A stretch of 42,335 nt of DNA from Coprobacillus sp. CAG:698 (GCA_000431235.1 HF988733.1:1-42335); one strand, 5' to 3'; positions 24,782 to 33,225 are shown, counted from the first letter of the stretch. The notes: a model not told the origin generated them from the sequence alone. Made by a program: numbers and translations.

Positions 24782-25579
24782 ATGATTGAAGCTTTAAAAT
24801 ATATTTTGTTGGGAATTGTACAAGGAGTATGTGAAGTTATACCTGTATCATCTAGTGCGCATCTAATAATTTGTGAGAAAATTATTGGTATAAGTTCAGA
24901 TGATTTGTTTTTAGAAATGTTTTTACATGTTGCTAGTTTAATTGCCATTTTAATTTATGAAAGAAAGCTAGTTTTTTCTCTTGCAAAGGGATTTTTCTTA
25001 TATTTATTTGGAAAAAAAGAAGAAAAAGAAAACTTTATGATGGTTATTTATTTGCTTGTTTCCACAGTTCCTTTAGTTCTTTTCACAATTTTTTTTGAAA
25101 ATGTTATTTATTACATTTCATCATCATTATTATTAATAGGATTGTGTTTAGTAATAAATGGTATTTTTTTAAATATATGCAATAGAGTAAAAACAAAAAG
25201 AGATAAAATAAATTGTAAAGATGCTGTTACAATTGGTTTGTTTCAATGTTTAGGAGCTATGCCAGGAATTTCTCGTAGTGGATCTTGTTTGTGTGGAGCT
25301 TTTATAAGAGGTATTGATAGAAGTAAAGCTAGTGACTTTGCCTTTTTAATGTTTATTCCTGTTATGCTAGGGGTAATTTTTAAAACTTTTATGTCATTTA
25401 ATAATATAAATATGGATGTTTCTAAAATTCCTCTTTTATTCATCAGTTTTATTGCTAGTGGTTATTTTACTTTTTGGTCATTAGGAGTATTAAAGAAAGT
25501 AATTGATAATGGGAAAGTAGTTATATTTAGCTATTATACATTTATTTTGGGGTTGATTTTAATTGTATGGAATATATAA
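24782..25579 (+). CDS. uppP: Undecaprenyl-diphosphatase UppP (BacA family)
   Basis: This 265-residue polytopic membrane enzyme (about seven to eight helices) dephosphorylates undecaprenyl diphosphate to recycle the lipid carrier for cell-wall synthesis; the family is associated with bacitracin resistance. The (E/Q)xxxE site is Q14-x-x-x-E18, followed by PVSSSAHL (His27), and the second conserved loop is MPGISRSGS with the catalytic Arg. ATG 24782 is chosen, with GGTGA before it; the frame opens slightly earlier at a TTG. The VanZ-like gene overlaps its end by 17 bases. No strong promoter is visible in the 77 bases upstream. Confidence 0.92.
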   Translation: MIEALKYILLGIVQGVCEVIPVSSSAHLIICEKIIGISSDDLFLEMFLHVASLIAILIYERKLVFSLAKGFFLYLFGKKEEKENFMMVIYLLVSTVPLVLFTIFFENVIYYISSSLLLIGLCLVINGIFLNICNRVKTKRDKINCKDAVTIGLFQCLGAMPGISRSGSCLCGAFIRGIDRSKASDFAFLMFIPVMLGVIFKTFMSFNNINMDVSKIPLLFISFIASGYFTFWSLGVLKKVIDNGKVVIFSYYTFILGLILIVWNI

Positions 25580-26009
25580 GAATATTCTTAAGAAAGTTCT
25601 TATTATCATGCTTTTATTATTTATAATTTATATTACAAGTTGTTATTCATATTTACAAATTATTTCTAAAGATAAAACAATTAAAATTTTTCAAAAGATA
25701 GGATCAAATGAATTATTATTTCGAAAAATAGTTGGTCATTTGTCAATAAATCTAATTTTAAGTTTTTTGATAGTTGTATTTTTGTATCTTTTAGATTTAG
25801 ATAATAAGATAATTTATAGTTTAAACTTGTTAATAGGATTATTTTTATCAATTTCTTTTGAATTATTACAAATATTAGGAGTTGGAAGAGTATTTAGTTT
25901 AAAAGATATTTTAATTAATTTTTGTGGGTATGTGATAATTTCAGTAATTGTAAAGATGAGTAAAGTTATTTTATTGAAAAGATTAACATATAAATTAATA
26001 AGAGGTTGA
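25563..26009 (+). CDS. VanZ-like membrane protein
   Basis: This 148-residue protein has four predicted helices. It carries the VanZ-family pattern: FRKIVGHLS before helix 2 and SFELLQILGVGRVFSLKDIL before helix 4 (family form 'E-x-x-Q-x-x-x-x-x-R-x-x-x-x-x-D'). VanZ-like proteins are envelope proteins of unclear mechanism, some giving mild teicoplanin resistance. The start is uncertain: TTG at 25563, overlapping uppP and preceded by GGGG, gives a basic N-terminus before helix 1. The first ATG (25608) would cut into that helix. A stop TGA is used, then the kinase gene follows after four bases, so all three genes appear cotranscribed. Confidence 0.7.
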   Translation: MYGIYKNILKKVLIIMLLLFIIYITSCYSYLQIISKDKTIKIFQKIGSNELLFRKIVGHLSINLILSFLIVVFLYLLDLDNKIIYSLNLLIGLFLSISFELLQILGVGRVFSLKDILINFCGYVIISVIVKMSKVILLKRLTYKLIRG

Positions 26010-26013
26010 AAGA

Positions 26014-27159
26014 ATGATTGGAAAAAAACAAAAAGCATTTTTATATAGTGTAGCAAGTGAATTTGTTAATCCAAAGAAGATAATTGAAATACAAGAAATA
26101 AATACGGGTCATGTAAATGATACATATTTAGTAATTATGCCTGAAAGTGAATATATCTTACAGCGTATAAATACAAATGTTTTTTCAAGTCCTTTTGGAA
26201 TGATGCATAATATAAAAGAAGTTACATACTTTTTACGAAAAAAAGTTATTTATGAGGACAACAATCCGTCTAGGGCTGTTTTAAACATTGTTAAGACTAA
26301 ATATAATCAGGACTTAGCAATAAAGAAAGATAAATATTATCGAATGCTAGAGTTCGTCAGTAATTCTATGTCATTTGATATAATTCCTTCAAAAGAATTG
26401 TTTTCGGAAATGGGAAGAGCTGTTGGAAATTTTCAAAAGTTGATTCAAGGATTTCCTCCACATGTTTTAGATGAGACTATTCAACATTTTCATGATACTC
26501 CTTTTCGTTATAAGCAATTGCTCATGTCAATAAAAATAAATCATCAAAATCGAAAAGAAGAAGTAAAAAAGGAAATTTATTTTTTTGAAAAAAATGAAAA
26601 ATTATATAGTATAATTACTAAAAAGTTGAAAAACAAATCAATTCCTTCACGTGTTACACATAATGACACTAAACCAAGCAATGTTTTGTTTGACAAAAAT
26701 ACTAGTAAAGCTTTATGCATGATTGATTTAGATACAGTAATGAAAGGATCAATTGTATATGATTATGGAGATGCTTTAAGAGTTGGTGCTAGTAACGCTA
26801 GAGAAGATGAAAAAAATCTTGAAAAAGTAACAATTAATTTAGATTATTTTAAGGCTTTCACATTAGCATTTTTAAAAGAAGTCAAGGATGTAATAACTGC
26901 AAGTGAAGTTGAACTTTTGTTTTATGGATATCTAATAATGACAATAGAAGTGGCTATGAGATTCTTAACGGACTATTTAAATGGTGATATTTATTTTAAA
27001 ATAAATTATGATAAACATAATCTTGTACGTGCTCGAAATCAAATAAAAGTGTGTGAAGAAATAATTAGTAAGGAAAATGAAATTAAAAAAATAATTGATG
27101 ATTGTTTATTAGAATTAGAATATTCAAAAAAATATTTTCAAGGGAGTTTTAAATTGTGA
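26014..27159 (+). CDS. NahK-like N-acetylhexosamine 1-kinase (APH fold)
   Basis: This 381-residue aminoglycoside-phosphotransferase-fold kinase begins with the NahK-type pattern INTGHVNDTYLV and YILQRINTNVF, then has the catalytic loop VTHNDTKPSNVLFD (H216, N217, D218) and the metal-binding MIDLDTVMKGS (D238, D240) followed by YDYGDALRVGAS. These features match kinases that phosphorylate GlcNAc/GalNAc at C1 rather than antibiotic kinases. The next gene encodes a GlmU-type uridylyltransferase and overlaps by four bases, which strongly supports HexNAc-1-phosphate as product. Located in the cytosol. Other anomeric sugar substrates remain possible. Confidence 0.78.
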   Translation: MIGKKQKAFLYSVASEFVNPKKIIEIQEINTGHVNDTYLVIMPESEYILQRINTNVFSSPFGMMHNIKEVTYFLRKKVIYEDNNPSRAVLNIVKTKYNQDLAIKKDKYYRMLEFVSNSMSFDIIPSKELFSEMGRAVGNFQKLIQGFPPHVLDETIQHFHDTPFRYKQLLMSIKINHQNRKEEVKKEIYFFEKNEKLYSIITKKLKNKSIPSRVTHNDTKPSNVLFDKNTSKALCMIDLDTVMKGSIVYDYGDALRVGASNAREDEKNLEKVTINLDYFKAFTLAFLKEVKDVITASEVELLFYGYLIMTIEVAMRFLTDYLNGDIYFKINYDKHNLVRARNQIKVCEEIISKENEIKKIIDDCLLELEYSKKYFQGSFKL

Positions 27160-27887
27160 TTGAGTTTGTTGTTTTGGCAGCTGGAAAAGGGACAAGGATG
27201 CACTGTGACACTCCTAAATGCCTTGTAAGGATTAATGGAAAAGAAATGATAAAATACTTATTAGAGGAGATAGAAAAAGTTAATAAGTTTTATAAATCAA
27301 AAATAAATATTGTGATAGGATTTAAAAAGGAAGAAGTTAAGAAAGCTATTGGAAATAGTTATCATTATATTTACCAAGAAAAACAATTAGGAACTGGTCA
27401 TGCTCTTTTATGTGCTCTTAACAAATTAGATTGTGATAGTAATAATATAATTAATATTTATGGTGATATGCCTTTTGTTGATTCTGAAATAATAAAATCT
27501 CTGATAGAAAAGCATATAATGGATAATAATGATATAACTATAGTAACAAATATAATTTCTAATCCTCAAGGTTATGGACGCATAGTAAACTATCAAGATG
27601 GATTTAAAATAGTTGAGGAGAATGAACTTTGTGAAAGTGAAAAAAATATTAAAGAAGTTAATTCAGGTATTTTTATTGGTAAAAAAAATGTAATTAAAAA
27701 TTTATTAGAAGAAATTGATAATGACAATAAAGATCATGAATTTTATTTGACAAGTATTTTTAAAAAGGCTACTAAAAAGTTACAAGTAGGTAAAATAGTT
27801 TATAATAATGATTACAGACTTATGGGAATAAATGATATAAACACACTAAAAAAAATGGAGCAACTATTTGACAAACCTTTTGCATGA
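27156..27887 (+). CDS. UTP:HexNAc-1-phosphate uridylyltransferase, GlmU N-terminal domain only
   Basis: This is a 243-residue nucleotidyltransferase. The nucleotide loop LAAGKGTRM with the PKCLV lysine segment, the uridine-binding QLGTGHAL, the metal motif YGDMPFVD (GlmU: YGDVPL) and GYGRIV are all GlmU-like. The left-handed beta-helix acetyltransferase half of GlmU is absent, so it cannot make GlcNAc-1-P from GlcN-1-P. With the preceding kinase it would convert HexNAc to UDP-HexNAc in two steps. The start is GTG at 27156 in the overlapping GTGA, with AGGGAG upstream. A full GlmU probably exists elsewhere in the genome, since nothing here replaces it. Confidence 0.8.
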   Translation: MIEFVVLAAGKGTRMHCDTPKCLVRINGKEMIKYLLEEIEKVNKFYKSKINIVIGFKKEEVKKAIGNSYHYIYQEKQLGTGHALLCALNKLDCDSNNIINIYGDMPFVDSEIIKSLIEKHIMDNNDITIVTNIISNPQGYGRIVNYQDGFKIVEENELCESEKNIKEVNSGIFIGKKNVIKNLLEEIDNDNKDHEFYLTSIFKKATKKLQVGKIVYNNDYRLMGINDINTLKKMEQLFDKPFA

Positions 27888-27896
27888 TGATATAAT
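27868..27896 (+). promoter_or_regulatory. Consensus SigA promoter of the ASCH gene
   Basis: TTGACA (27868-27873), 17-base spacer, TATAAT (27891-27896): perfect consensus. The -35 lies inside the 3' end of the uridylyltransferase gene. Confidence 0.85.
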
Positions 27897-27923
27897 AGCC
27901 ATATCTATTATTTAGGAGGCTGG

Positions 27924-28379
27924 ATGAAAGCAAAAGAATTATGGCAAAAATATTTGCTAAGTAATATGGCTATTGCAAATGAAGGAGTATGCCAAGAATG
28001 CCCTGAAAGCTGGGCCTTTGGTGATGCTCCTGATAAACTCGTGCAATTAGTATTAGACGGGAAGAAAACAGGGACTAGTAGTAGTTATCTTTTGTATGAA
28101 ATAACTAAAGATAAAGTTCCTGCAGTTAATGATCTTAGTATCATTCTTGATTCACAAGGTGAGGCTAAGTGTATAATAAGAACAACAAAAACATATATTC
28201 TACCTTTTAATGAAGTGCCACTTAGTCATGCTATTAAAGAAGGCGAAGGCGATTTAAGTTTAGAATATTGGCGTATGGTTCATGAAAAATTTTTAAAAGA
28301 TTGTTTGGAGGAATATGGTTTAAAGTTTTCTTTGGATACATTAGTTCTTTGTGAAGAATTTGAAGTAATATATAAATAA
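27924..28379 (+). CDS. ASCH-domain protein
   Basis: This 151-residue protein has the ASCH pattern: WAFGDAPDKLVQLVLDGKKT then GTSSSYL, then NDLSIILDSQGEAKCIIRTT and GEGDLSLEYWRMVHEKF. ASCH domains share the PUA-like barrel and are thought to bind RNA; a few hydrolyse N4-acetylcytidine. The conserved Lys in GKKT and the acidic EGEGD segment are present, but substrate cannot be assigned. AGGAGG precedes ATG 27924. It is driven by the perfect-consensus promoter just upstream, so expression is probably strong. The methyltransferase follows after 13 bases. Confidence 0.82.
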   Translation: MKAKELWQKYLLSNMAIANEGVCQECPESWAFGDAPDKLVQLVLDGKKTGTSSSYLLYEITKDKVPAVNDLSIILDSQGEAKCIIRTTKTYILPFNEVPLSHAIKEGEGDLSLEYWRMVHEKFLKDCLEEYGLKFSLDTLVLCEEFEVIYK

Positions 28380-28392
28380 AGGAAACAAATAA

Positions 28393-29100
28393 ATGAAATA
28401 TAATAAAAGCGATAAATATAATAGTTTAATAGATATGATAATGGGACCTAATCCTTTAAAATTGGACGAAGAACTTCTAGAAGATACTCCTTTAAAGGAG
28501 GGAAGCGTTGTTTGTGATTTAGGAAGTGGTAATGGCTTAACATCAATATTTCTTAGAAATGAATATGGTTTTAATGTGTATGCAACTGATTTATGGAGTG
28601 AACCAGTAGAAAATATTAATAATTTTCAAAAGAGAAATATAAGTGTGGAAAATATAACTTTTGTTAAGGCAGATGCTAATAGTTTAAATTATGCGAATAA
28701 TTTCTTTGATGCAATTATTGCTACGGACTCATATAATTATTACGGATGTAATAAAAACTTTTTAGAAGAGAAAATCTTACCATTTATAAAGAAAGATGGA
28801 TATTTATATATAAGTGTTGCAGGTATGAAAAATGTAAATAAAGAATACCCTAAAGAATTATTTTTGTCTTGGACAGAAGAACAATTAGAATATATAAAAA
28901 CTATCGATTATTGGAAAGAAATTATTCAAAATAGCAAAGGAATAAATATAATAAAAATTGAAGAAATGGAAGTAGGCGATGAAGCTTGGCTTGACTGGGT
29001 AAAACTTGATAACGAGTATGCTATAAATGATCGCAAAGCCATTTATAATGGAGCATTAAAATATCTATGTTTTATTAAAATCATTCTTCAAAAGAAATAA
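28393..29100 (+). CDS. Class I SAM-dependent methyltransferase
   Basis: This 235-residue cytosolic protein has motif I VCDLGSGNGLTS, motif II NVYATDLW, then FVKADANSLNYANNFFDAI (motifs II/III/IV) and a strand after KKDGYLYISVAG. This is the Methyltransf_11 fold used on small molecules. SAM use is clear; the methyl acceptor is unknown. The C-terminal cap (about 100 residues with GDEAWLDWV) presumably sets specificity. Ribosome site AAAGGAA precedes ATG 28393. It is the second gene of the transcript starting at 27.9 kb. Confidence 0.8.
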   Translation: MKYNKSDKYNSLIDMIMGPNPLKLDEELLEDTPLKEGSVVCDLGSGNGLTSIFLRNEYGFNVYATDLWSEPVENINNFQKRNISVENITFVKADANSLNYANNFFDAIIATDSYNYYGCNKNFLEEKILPFIKKDGYLYISVAGMKNVNKEYPKELFLSWTEEQLEYIKTIDYWKEIIQNSKGINIIKIEEMEVGDEAWLDWVKLDNEYAINDRKAIYNGALKYLCFIKIILQKK

Positions 29101-29118
29101 TATTTAAGGTTTCACACA

Positions 29119-29155
29119 AAAAGGGCTTAATCTCTAGTAAAGATTAGCCCTTTTA
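29119..29155. terminator. Bidirectional terminator between convergent genes
   Basis: AAGGGCTTAATCT and AGATTAGCCCTT form a long stem with one mismatch-type pair (29121-29133 with 29141-29152), flanked by A-run and T-run. It serves both the methyltransferase and ftsW. Confidence 0.85.
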
Positions 29156-30265
29156 TTAATTACGATATTTACTTATGCTAAGAAGTATTCCCATTTGAAA
29201 CATTGTAATAAGGAGACTGCTACCACCGTAACTAAATAGCGGGAGGGTGATTCCTGTTACTGGTAACAATCCAACAACAACTCCGACATTGATAAACACT
29301 TGAATAGCAAGTGATATGGAAATACCAATACTTAAAAATTTAAGAAAATAATTATCAACCTGGGTTCCGTTTTTAATACCCCTATAAATAATTATGAAAT
29401 ATAAAGATAAAACAAATATGGCGCCTATTAAGCCCATTTCTTCAAGTACGATAGCAAAAATAAAATCATTTTGAGGTTCAGGAAGAAAAAAGTGTTTCTG
29501 AATTGATTTATTAAAGCCATGTCCAAGGAGGCCACCTGGAGTAATTGCAAACAGTGATTGAATGCCTTGAAATCCGCTACCTAAGGGGTCCTGCCAAGGG
29601 TTTATGAAGGCAGTTATACGCTCCAACCTGTAAGGAGCAGAAATAATTAAAACTCCCATTCCAACAATTCCTATGGCGATGATAACAATAAAATATTTTA
29701 TTGGAACGCCACTTATAAAGATTAAAACTAGTGCTGATAAAACAATTACTAAACCAGTTCCAAAGTCTGGTTGAAGCATAATTATTAAAAATACAAGGAT
29801 TGCTAAACTAAATGTCATCATAAATGTTTTGAAAGATTTTAAATCCTTATAGTTTTGTGAGAGATACTTAGCATATAAACCTGTTAAACCTATTTTCATA
29901 AATTCAGAAGGTTGAATCGAAAATCCACCGATACTTATCCAACTTCTTGCTCCTCCTCTTACTGATCCGATAAAAGGAATTAGAACAATTAATAACAAAA
30001 ATAAACAGATGAAAAAAACTAAAGTTACTTTTCTTTCATACTTTTCAATATCATATTTTGTTACTAAAAAAAGAAGAATGTAGGATATAATCAGAAACAG
30101 TCCTTGCCTTTTTAAATAATAAAAACTATCATTATAATTTTCTTTGGCAACAACATTGCTTGCACTATATACCATTAATAAACCACAAATAGATAGGACA
30201 ACTATTCCTATAAGAAGAATATAATCAATTTTTAAATGTCTTTTTTTATTTATCATAATAATCAT
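29156..30265 (-). CDS. ftsW: FtsW/SpoVE-family peptidoglycan glycosyltransferase
   Basis: This 369-residue SEDS protein has about ten membrane helices and polymerises lipid II at the septum (or, for SpoVE, in the spore cortex). Family hallmarks: ISIGGFSIQPSEFMKIGL, LQPDFGTGLV, RLERITAFINPWQDPLGSGF (the large external loop), FLPEPQNDFIFAIV and LPLFSYGGSSL. FtsW rather than RodA is suggested by the Q-x-x-x-S-L-F-A-I-x-x-G-G-L-x-G-x-G loop. FtsW and SpoVE cannot be separated from sequence alone. In Bacillus spoVE precedes murG; here it is inverted relative to murG. ATG 30265 or ATG 30256 could be the start. Neither has a ribosome site, and a TATAAT ends 13 bases before 30265. Confidence 0.92.
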   Translation of the reverse strand: MIIMINKKRHLKIDYILLIGIVVLSICGLLMVYSASNVVAKENYNDSFYYLKRQGLFLIISYILLFLVTKYDIEKYERKVTLVFFICLFLLLIVLIPFIGSVRGGARSWISIGGFSIQPSEFMKIGLTGLYAKYLSQNYKDLKSFKTFMMTFSLAILVFLIIMLQPDFGTGLVIVLSALVLIFISGVPIKYFIVIIAIGIVGMGVLIISAPYRLERITAFINPWQDPLGSGFQGIQSLFAITPGGLLGHGFNKSIQKHFFLPEPQNDFIFAIVLEEMGLIGAIFVLSLYFIIIYRGIKNGTQVDNYFLKFLSIGISISLAIQVFINVGVVVGLLPVTGITLPLFSYGGSSLLITMFQMGILLSISKYRN

Positions 30266-30329
30266 TATTAATATATGAATTATAATAACTGTATTATTAC
30301 GCTTAGTTATTTTATTTTTTTATTATGTG

Positions 30330-30338
30330 TGCTATAAT
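30330..30338 (+). promoter_or_regulatory. Extended -10 promoter of the HAD gene
   Basis: TGC-TATAAT at 30330-30338; no good -35 at 17 bases, consistent with an extended -10 promoter. Confidence 0.5.
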
Positions 30339-30364
30339 TAAACGAAAAAAGGAGATTGACAAAT

Positions 30365-31078
30365 ATGATTGGATTTTTATTAGATTTAGGAAGAACAATA
30401 CTTGATAATAAAGGTTATAATTATGAAAATGCTATGCGTAATGTTTATAATCTAACAAATAAAAAAATAACTTTTAATGTTTTTTTTGAAAAAGAAAGAA
30501 TGTTACATAACTATGTTTTTAAACTTGTACAAAAAACTAATACTGAAGTTGTTATTGGAGAATATTTATTAACTTTAATTAAGCTTTGCGATTTAGAAAC
30601 GATATATACATCTTTAGATTTGGAAATTGCTTTTTTTGATGAATTAACAAAGTATGAAGGTGTTTTAGGCGGTGCTGAAAAGTTTTTGAAATTTCTAAAA
30701 GATAGAGGAGCATATGTTGTTGCTGTATCAAACTCATGTATTTCTAGTGACGTTTTAAAAAGGGGTCTAGAAAAAATTAAGATACTAAAATATTTTGATG
30801 AAGTTATTAGTAGTGCGGATGTTCTTTATCGAAAACCTAATCAGATGATGTTTTTAGAGGGAATAAAAATAATGACAGAAAAGAAAATAAGTATAGATAA
30901 TACGTATTTTGTTGGTAACGATTATCGCTGTGATATTTCTGGTGCTTATAATGTTGGTTTGAAATCTATTTGGTATAATGAAAAGAATGAAGAAGATGTA
31001 AATAATTATGCTACTTTTAAAGCAAATAATTATGATGAAATTATAAATTATTTACAAAATAATGTTTTTAAGGCTTAA
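30365..31078 (+). CDS. HAD-superfamily hydrolase
   Basis: This 237-residue cytosolic phosphatase-like protein has motif I LLDLGRTI (nucleophile Asp present; the second Asp of DxD is Gly and the usual following Gly is Arg), motif II VAVSNS, motif III Lys in YRKPNQMMF and motif IV VGNDYRCDISGAYNVGLKSI. The order and helical cap match the haloacid-dehalogenase/YjjG-like subgroup. Loss of the second Asp is common in dehalogenase-type or weak phosphatase members, so catalytic type is uncertain. ATG 30365 is preferred (AAAGGAG at 30347-30353); a TTG at 30356 lies within the site. It separates ftsW and murG. Confidence 0.8.
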   Translation: MIGFLLDLGRTILDNKGYNYENAMRNVYNLTNKKITFNVFFEKERMLHNYVFKLVQKTNTEVVIGEYLLTLIKLCDLETIYTSLDLEIAFFDELTKYEGVLGGAEKFLKFLKDRGAYVVAVSNSCISSDVLKRGLEKIKILKYFDEVISSADVLYRKPNQMMFLEGIKIMTEKKISIDNTYFVGNDYRCDISGAYNVGLKSIWYNEKNEEDVNNYATFKANNYDEIINYLQNNVFKA

Positions 31079-31093
31079 ACAAGGCCTTTTTTT
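31070..31093 (+). terminator. Terminator after the HAD gene
   Basis: AAGGC (31070-31074) pairs with GCCTT (31084-31088), followed by a T-run to 31093. It implies murG needs its own promoter. Confidence 0.55.
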
Positions 31094-31117
31094 GTTATTA
31101 TTTTTATTTGAAACGTA

Positions 31118-31123
31118 TATAAT
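31118..31123 (+). promoter_or_regulatory. -10 box of murG, 13 bases before the ATG
   Basis: TATAAT at 31118-31123, with a poor -35 (TTATTA at 31095-31100). A start 7 bases downstream would leave a leader of about 7 bases, so the mRNA would be essentially leaderless. Confidence 0.45.
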
Positions 31124-31136
31124 GTATTGAAGTAGT

Positions 31137-32207
31137 ATGGAAAATAAAATAGTTTTTGTTCTAGCTGGAGGAACTTTAGGGCATATAAATCCAGCACTTG
31201 TTATTTCTGAAATGTTTTATTTAGATAATTATAAAGTATATTTTATTTCATCAGAAAAGTTTGCCAAGACTAATTATTTTGATGATAAAAATTATTTAAG
31301 TAAAGTATATTATTTGCCATCACAAGGCCTTTCAAGAGGAAGTTTATTTAAGAATATTAGATCTTTTGTTTTAAATGTTAAGGTATATCGAAAGATAAAA
31401 AGTTTAATTAAAGAATATCAACCTAAATTTATTCTCGGAATGGGTGGAAGTATTAGTACATTAGGTATACTTGCAGGAAGTAGTTATAAAATACCTATGG
31501 CCATTCATGAACAGAATGCAATTATGGGTTTAGGTAATAAAATTGTTTTACATAAGGTTGATAAAGTATTTACTGGTTATGATTATGAAAATGAAAAAAT
31601 GTTGTTTGTTGGTAATCCTTTAGAATCAATTTCATATAGTAAAAGAAAGATAACAAAAAGTCGTAATGTCTTAGTTTTTGGTGGAAGTAATGGAAGTACA
31701 TTTATGAATGATTTTATAATTGATAATATTGATATATTTACTAAATATAATATAGAAAGAGTATATTTAATAGTAGGAAGAAAATATTTTGAAGAAAATA
31801 AGGAAAAAATATCAATAGTTTACAAAAATTGTTCTTATTTAGAGATTATTAGCGAAACAAATCAAATGGAAAAATATTATAATAGCTCTTTTTTGGTTAT
31901 TACTAGAGGTGGCGCTGGAACAATTTCTGAGATAATTGGATATAAAAAATTAGCACTAGTTATCCCTAGTCCTAATGTTACAAATAATCATCAGTATTAT
32001 AATGCTTTATTTTTTAAGGAAAAAAATTGTTTTGAACTCATAGAAGAGAAGAATTTATCAAGGGAAAATTTCATAGATTCTTTAGATAAATTAGTAAATA
32101 ACAATAAACTATATTACAAGTCTATTGATGAAAATAATCATTATTTTAGTAAATATATTATGTATGATGAGATAACAAAACTAATGGAGGTTAAGAGTAA
32201 TGAATAA
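31137..32207 (+). CDS. murG: MurG, lipid II-forming GlcNAc transferase
   Basis: This 356-residue GT28 glycosyltransferase of the inner membrane face transfers GlcNAc from UDP-GlcNAc to lipid I. The N-terminal loop is AGGTLGHINPAL, where most MurG have GGTGGHxxP, so one loop Gly is Leu. The acceptor domain keeps LGMGGSIST and IHEQNAIMGLGNK; the donor domain keeps VLVFGGSNGS and RGGAGTISE (usual form SRAGAxTxxE) and NNHQYYNA. Identity is supported by murB directly downstream with overlap. No ribosome site is visible before ATG 31137. The motif changes are unusual and make this a divergent MurG. Confidence 0.88.
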   Translation: MENKIVFVLAGGTLGHINPALVISEMFYLDNYKVYFISSEKFAKTNYFDDKNYLSKVYYLPSQGLSRGSLFKNIRSFVLNVKVYRKIKSLIKEYQPKFILGMGGSISTLGILAGSSYKIPMAIHEQNAIMGLGNKIVLHKVDKVFTGYDYENEKMLFVGNPLESISYSKRKITKSRNVLVFGGSNGSTFMNDFIIDNIDIFTKYNIERVYLIVGRKYFEENKEKISIVYKNCSYLEIISETNQMEKYYNSSFLVITRGGAGTISEIIGYKKLALVIPSPNVTNNHQYYNALFFKEKNCFELIEEKNLSRENFIDSLDKLVNNNKLYYKSIDENNHYFSKYIMYDEITKLMEVKSNE

Positions 32208-33126
32208 TGAAGCCGTAGTTTCTTTTATTTTGGAGAATGAACTAGGTGATGTAAATACTAATACATCTTTTAAAAATCTAACTACGATTAAATGCGGGGG
32301 TAAAATAAGTGTTTTGTTTCAACCTTATACGATTAATAAGTTTATGTTATTTATGGATTATGTTTTAGAAAATAAATTACCATATTTTGTTATTGGTAAT
32401 GGTAGTAATATTCTTGCTAGCGATAATGAATATGAAGGAATTGTTATCTCGTTTTCTAAACTGAAAGAAAGAATACATTTTAATTTTTATGATAAGTATG
32501 CTTTAGTATCTGTTCATGCTGGAGTATTATGTCCTGTTTTTTCAAAAATACTTAGTGATAAGTTTTTGACTGGGGGAGAGGCTTTAAGCACCTTGCCTGC
32601 TAGTATTGGAGGAACTATTGCCATGAATGCTTCATGTTATGATTATAAAACTTCAAAGCATTTAGTTAGAGCGTTAATATATACAAAAGATGGTTTGAGA
32701 TGGTACAAAAATTATGAATTAAATTATAAATATCGTGAAAGTATTGTTAGTAATTCGGAGATGATTGTTCTAGCGGGTGAGTTTATTTTTGAAAAAGGCA
32801 AAATAGAGAATATTATGAAAAAAACAAACTTTTTTAAAGAACAGAGAAAAAAGACGCAACCATATGGTGTATATAGTGCAGGATCAACGTTTCGTAATTA
32901 TGAGAATATAAATGCATGGAAATTGATTGATGAAGTTGGTTTACGTGGATATTCTTATAAAAGTGTAAAGGTATCTGATGTGCATACTAATTTTATTGTC
33001 AATGAGGGAAATGCTAAAAGTAATGATGTTTTGAAAGTAGTACAGTATGTAAAAGATAAAGTGAAAGAGGAGAAACAAATACTTTTAAAGGAAGAATGGA
33101 TTTTTTTTAACTTTAAACATTTATAA
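32200..33126 (+). CDS. murB: MurB, UDP-N-acetylenolpyruvoylglucosamine reductase
   Basis: This 308-residue FAD-dependent reductase makes UDP-MurNAc. The FAD-binding segments are present: FVIGNGSNILASD, then GGEALSTLPASIGGTIAMNA (the family usually has G-x-E-x-x-x-G-I-P-G-x-x-G-G-A). YKYRESIV and the catalytic Ser loop SAGSTFRN follow, then HTNFIVNEGNA and a late Glu in LLKEEWIFF. Type IIa features fit a Gram-positive enzyme. The IPG motif change to LPA is unusual. ATG 32200 overlaps the murG stop by eight bases and follows GGAGG at 32186-32190. In Bacillus the next gene would be divIB; here ftsZ follows. Confidence 0.88.
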   Translation: MNNEAVVSFILENELGDVNTNTSFKNLTTIKCGGKISVLFQPYTINKFMLFMDYVLENKLPYFVIGNGSNILASDNEYEGIVISFSKLKERIHFNFYDKYALVSVHAGVLCPVFSKILSDKFLTGGEALSTLPASIGGTIAMNASCYDYKTSKHLVRALIYTKDGLRWYKNYELNYKYRESIVSNSEMIVLAGEFIFEKGKIENIMKKTNFFKEQRKKTQPYGVYSAGSTFRNYENINAWKLIDEVGLRGYSYKSVKVSDVHTNFIVNEGNAKSNDVLKVVQYVKDKVKEEKQILLKEEWIFFNFKHL

Positions 33127-33174
33127 AAAAAAGTAAAAAAAATTAAACTTTCTATTTATTTTTATTTTTGTTTG

Positions 33175-33183
33175 TGTTATAAT
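33175..33183 (+). promoter_or_regulatory. Extended -10 promoter of ftsZ
   Basis: TGT-TATAAT at 33175-33183, with a weak TTTATT 17 bases upstream. The leader would be about 35 bases. Confidence 0.55.
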
Positions 33184-33225
33184 ATTACTACGTATTATTG
33201 ACTTTAGATAGGAGGAACAACATAT

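Noticed and set aside
27156..27887. A normal bifunctional GlmU
   Set aside because: The protein stops after the uridylyltransferase domain; the next gene has its own consensus promoter and is an ASCH protein, not a left-handed beta helix.
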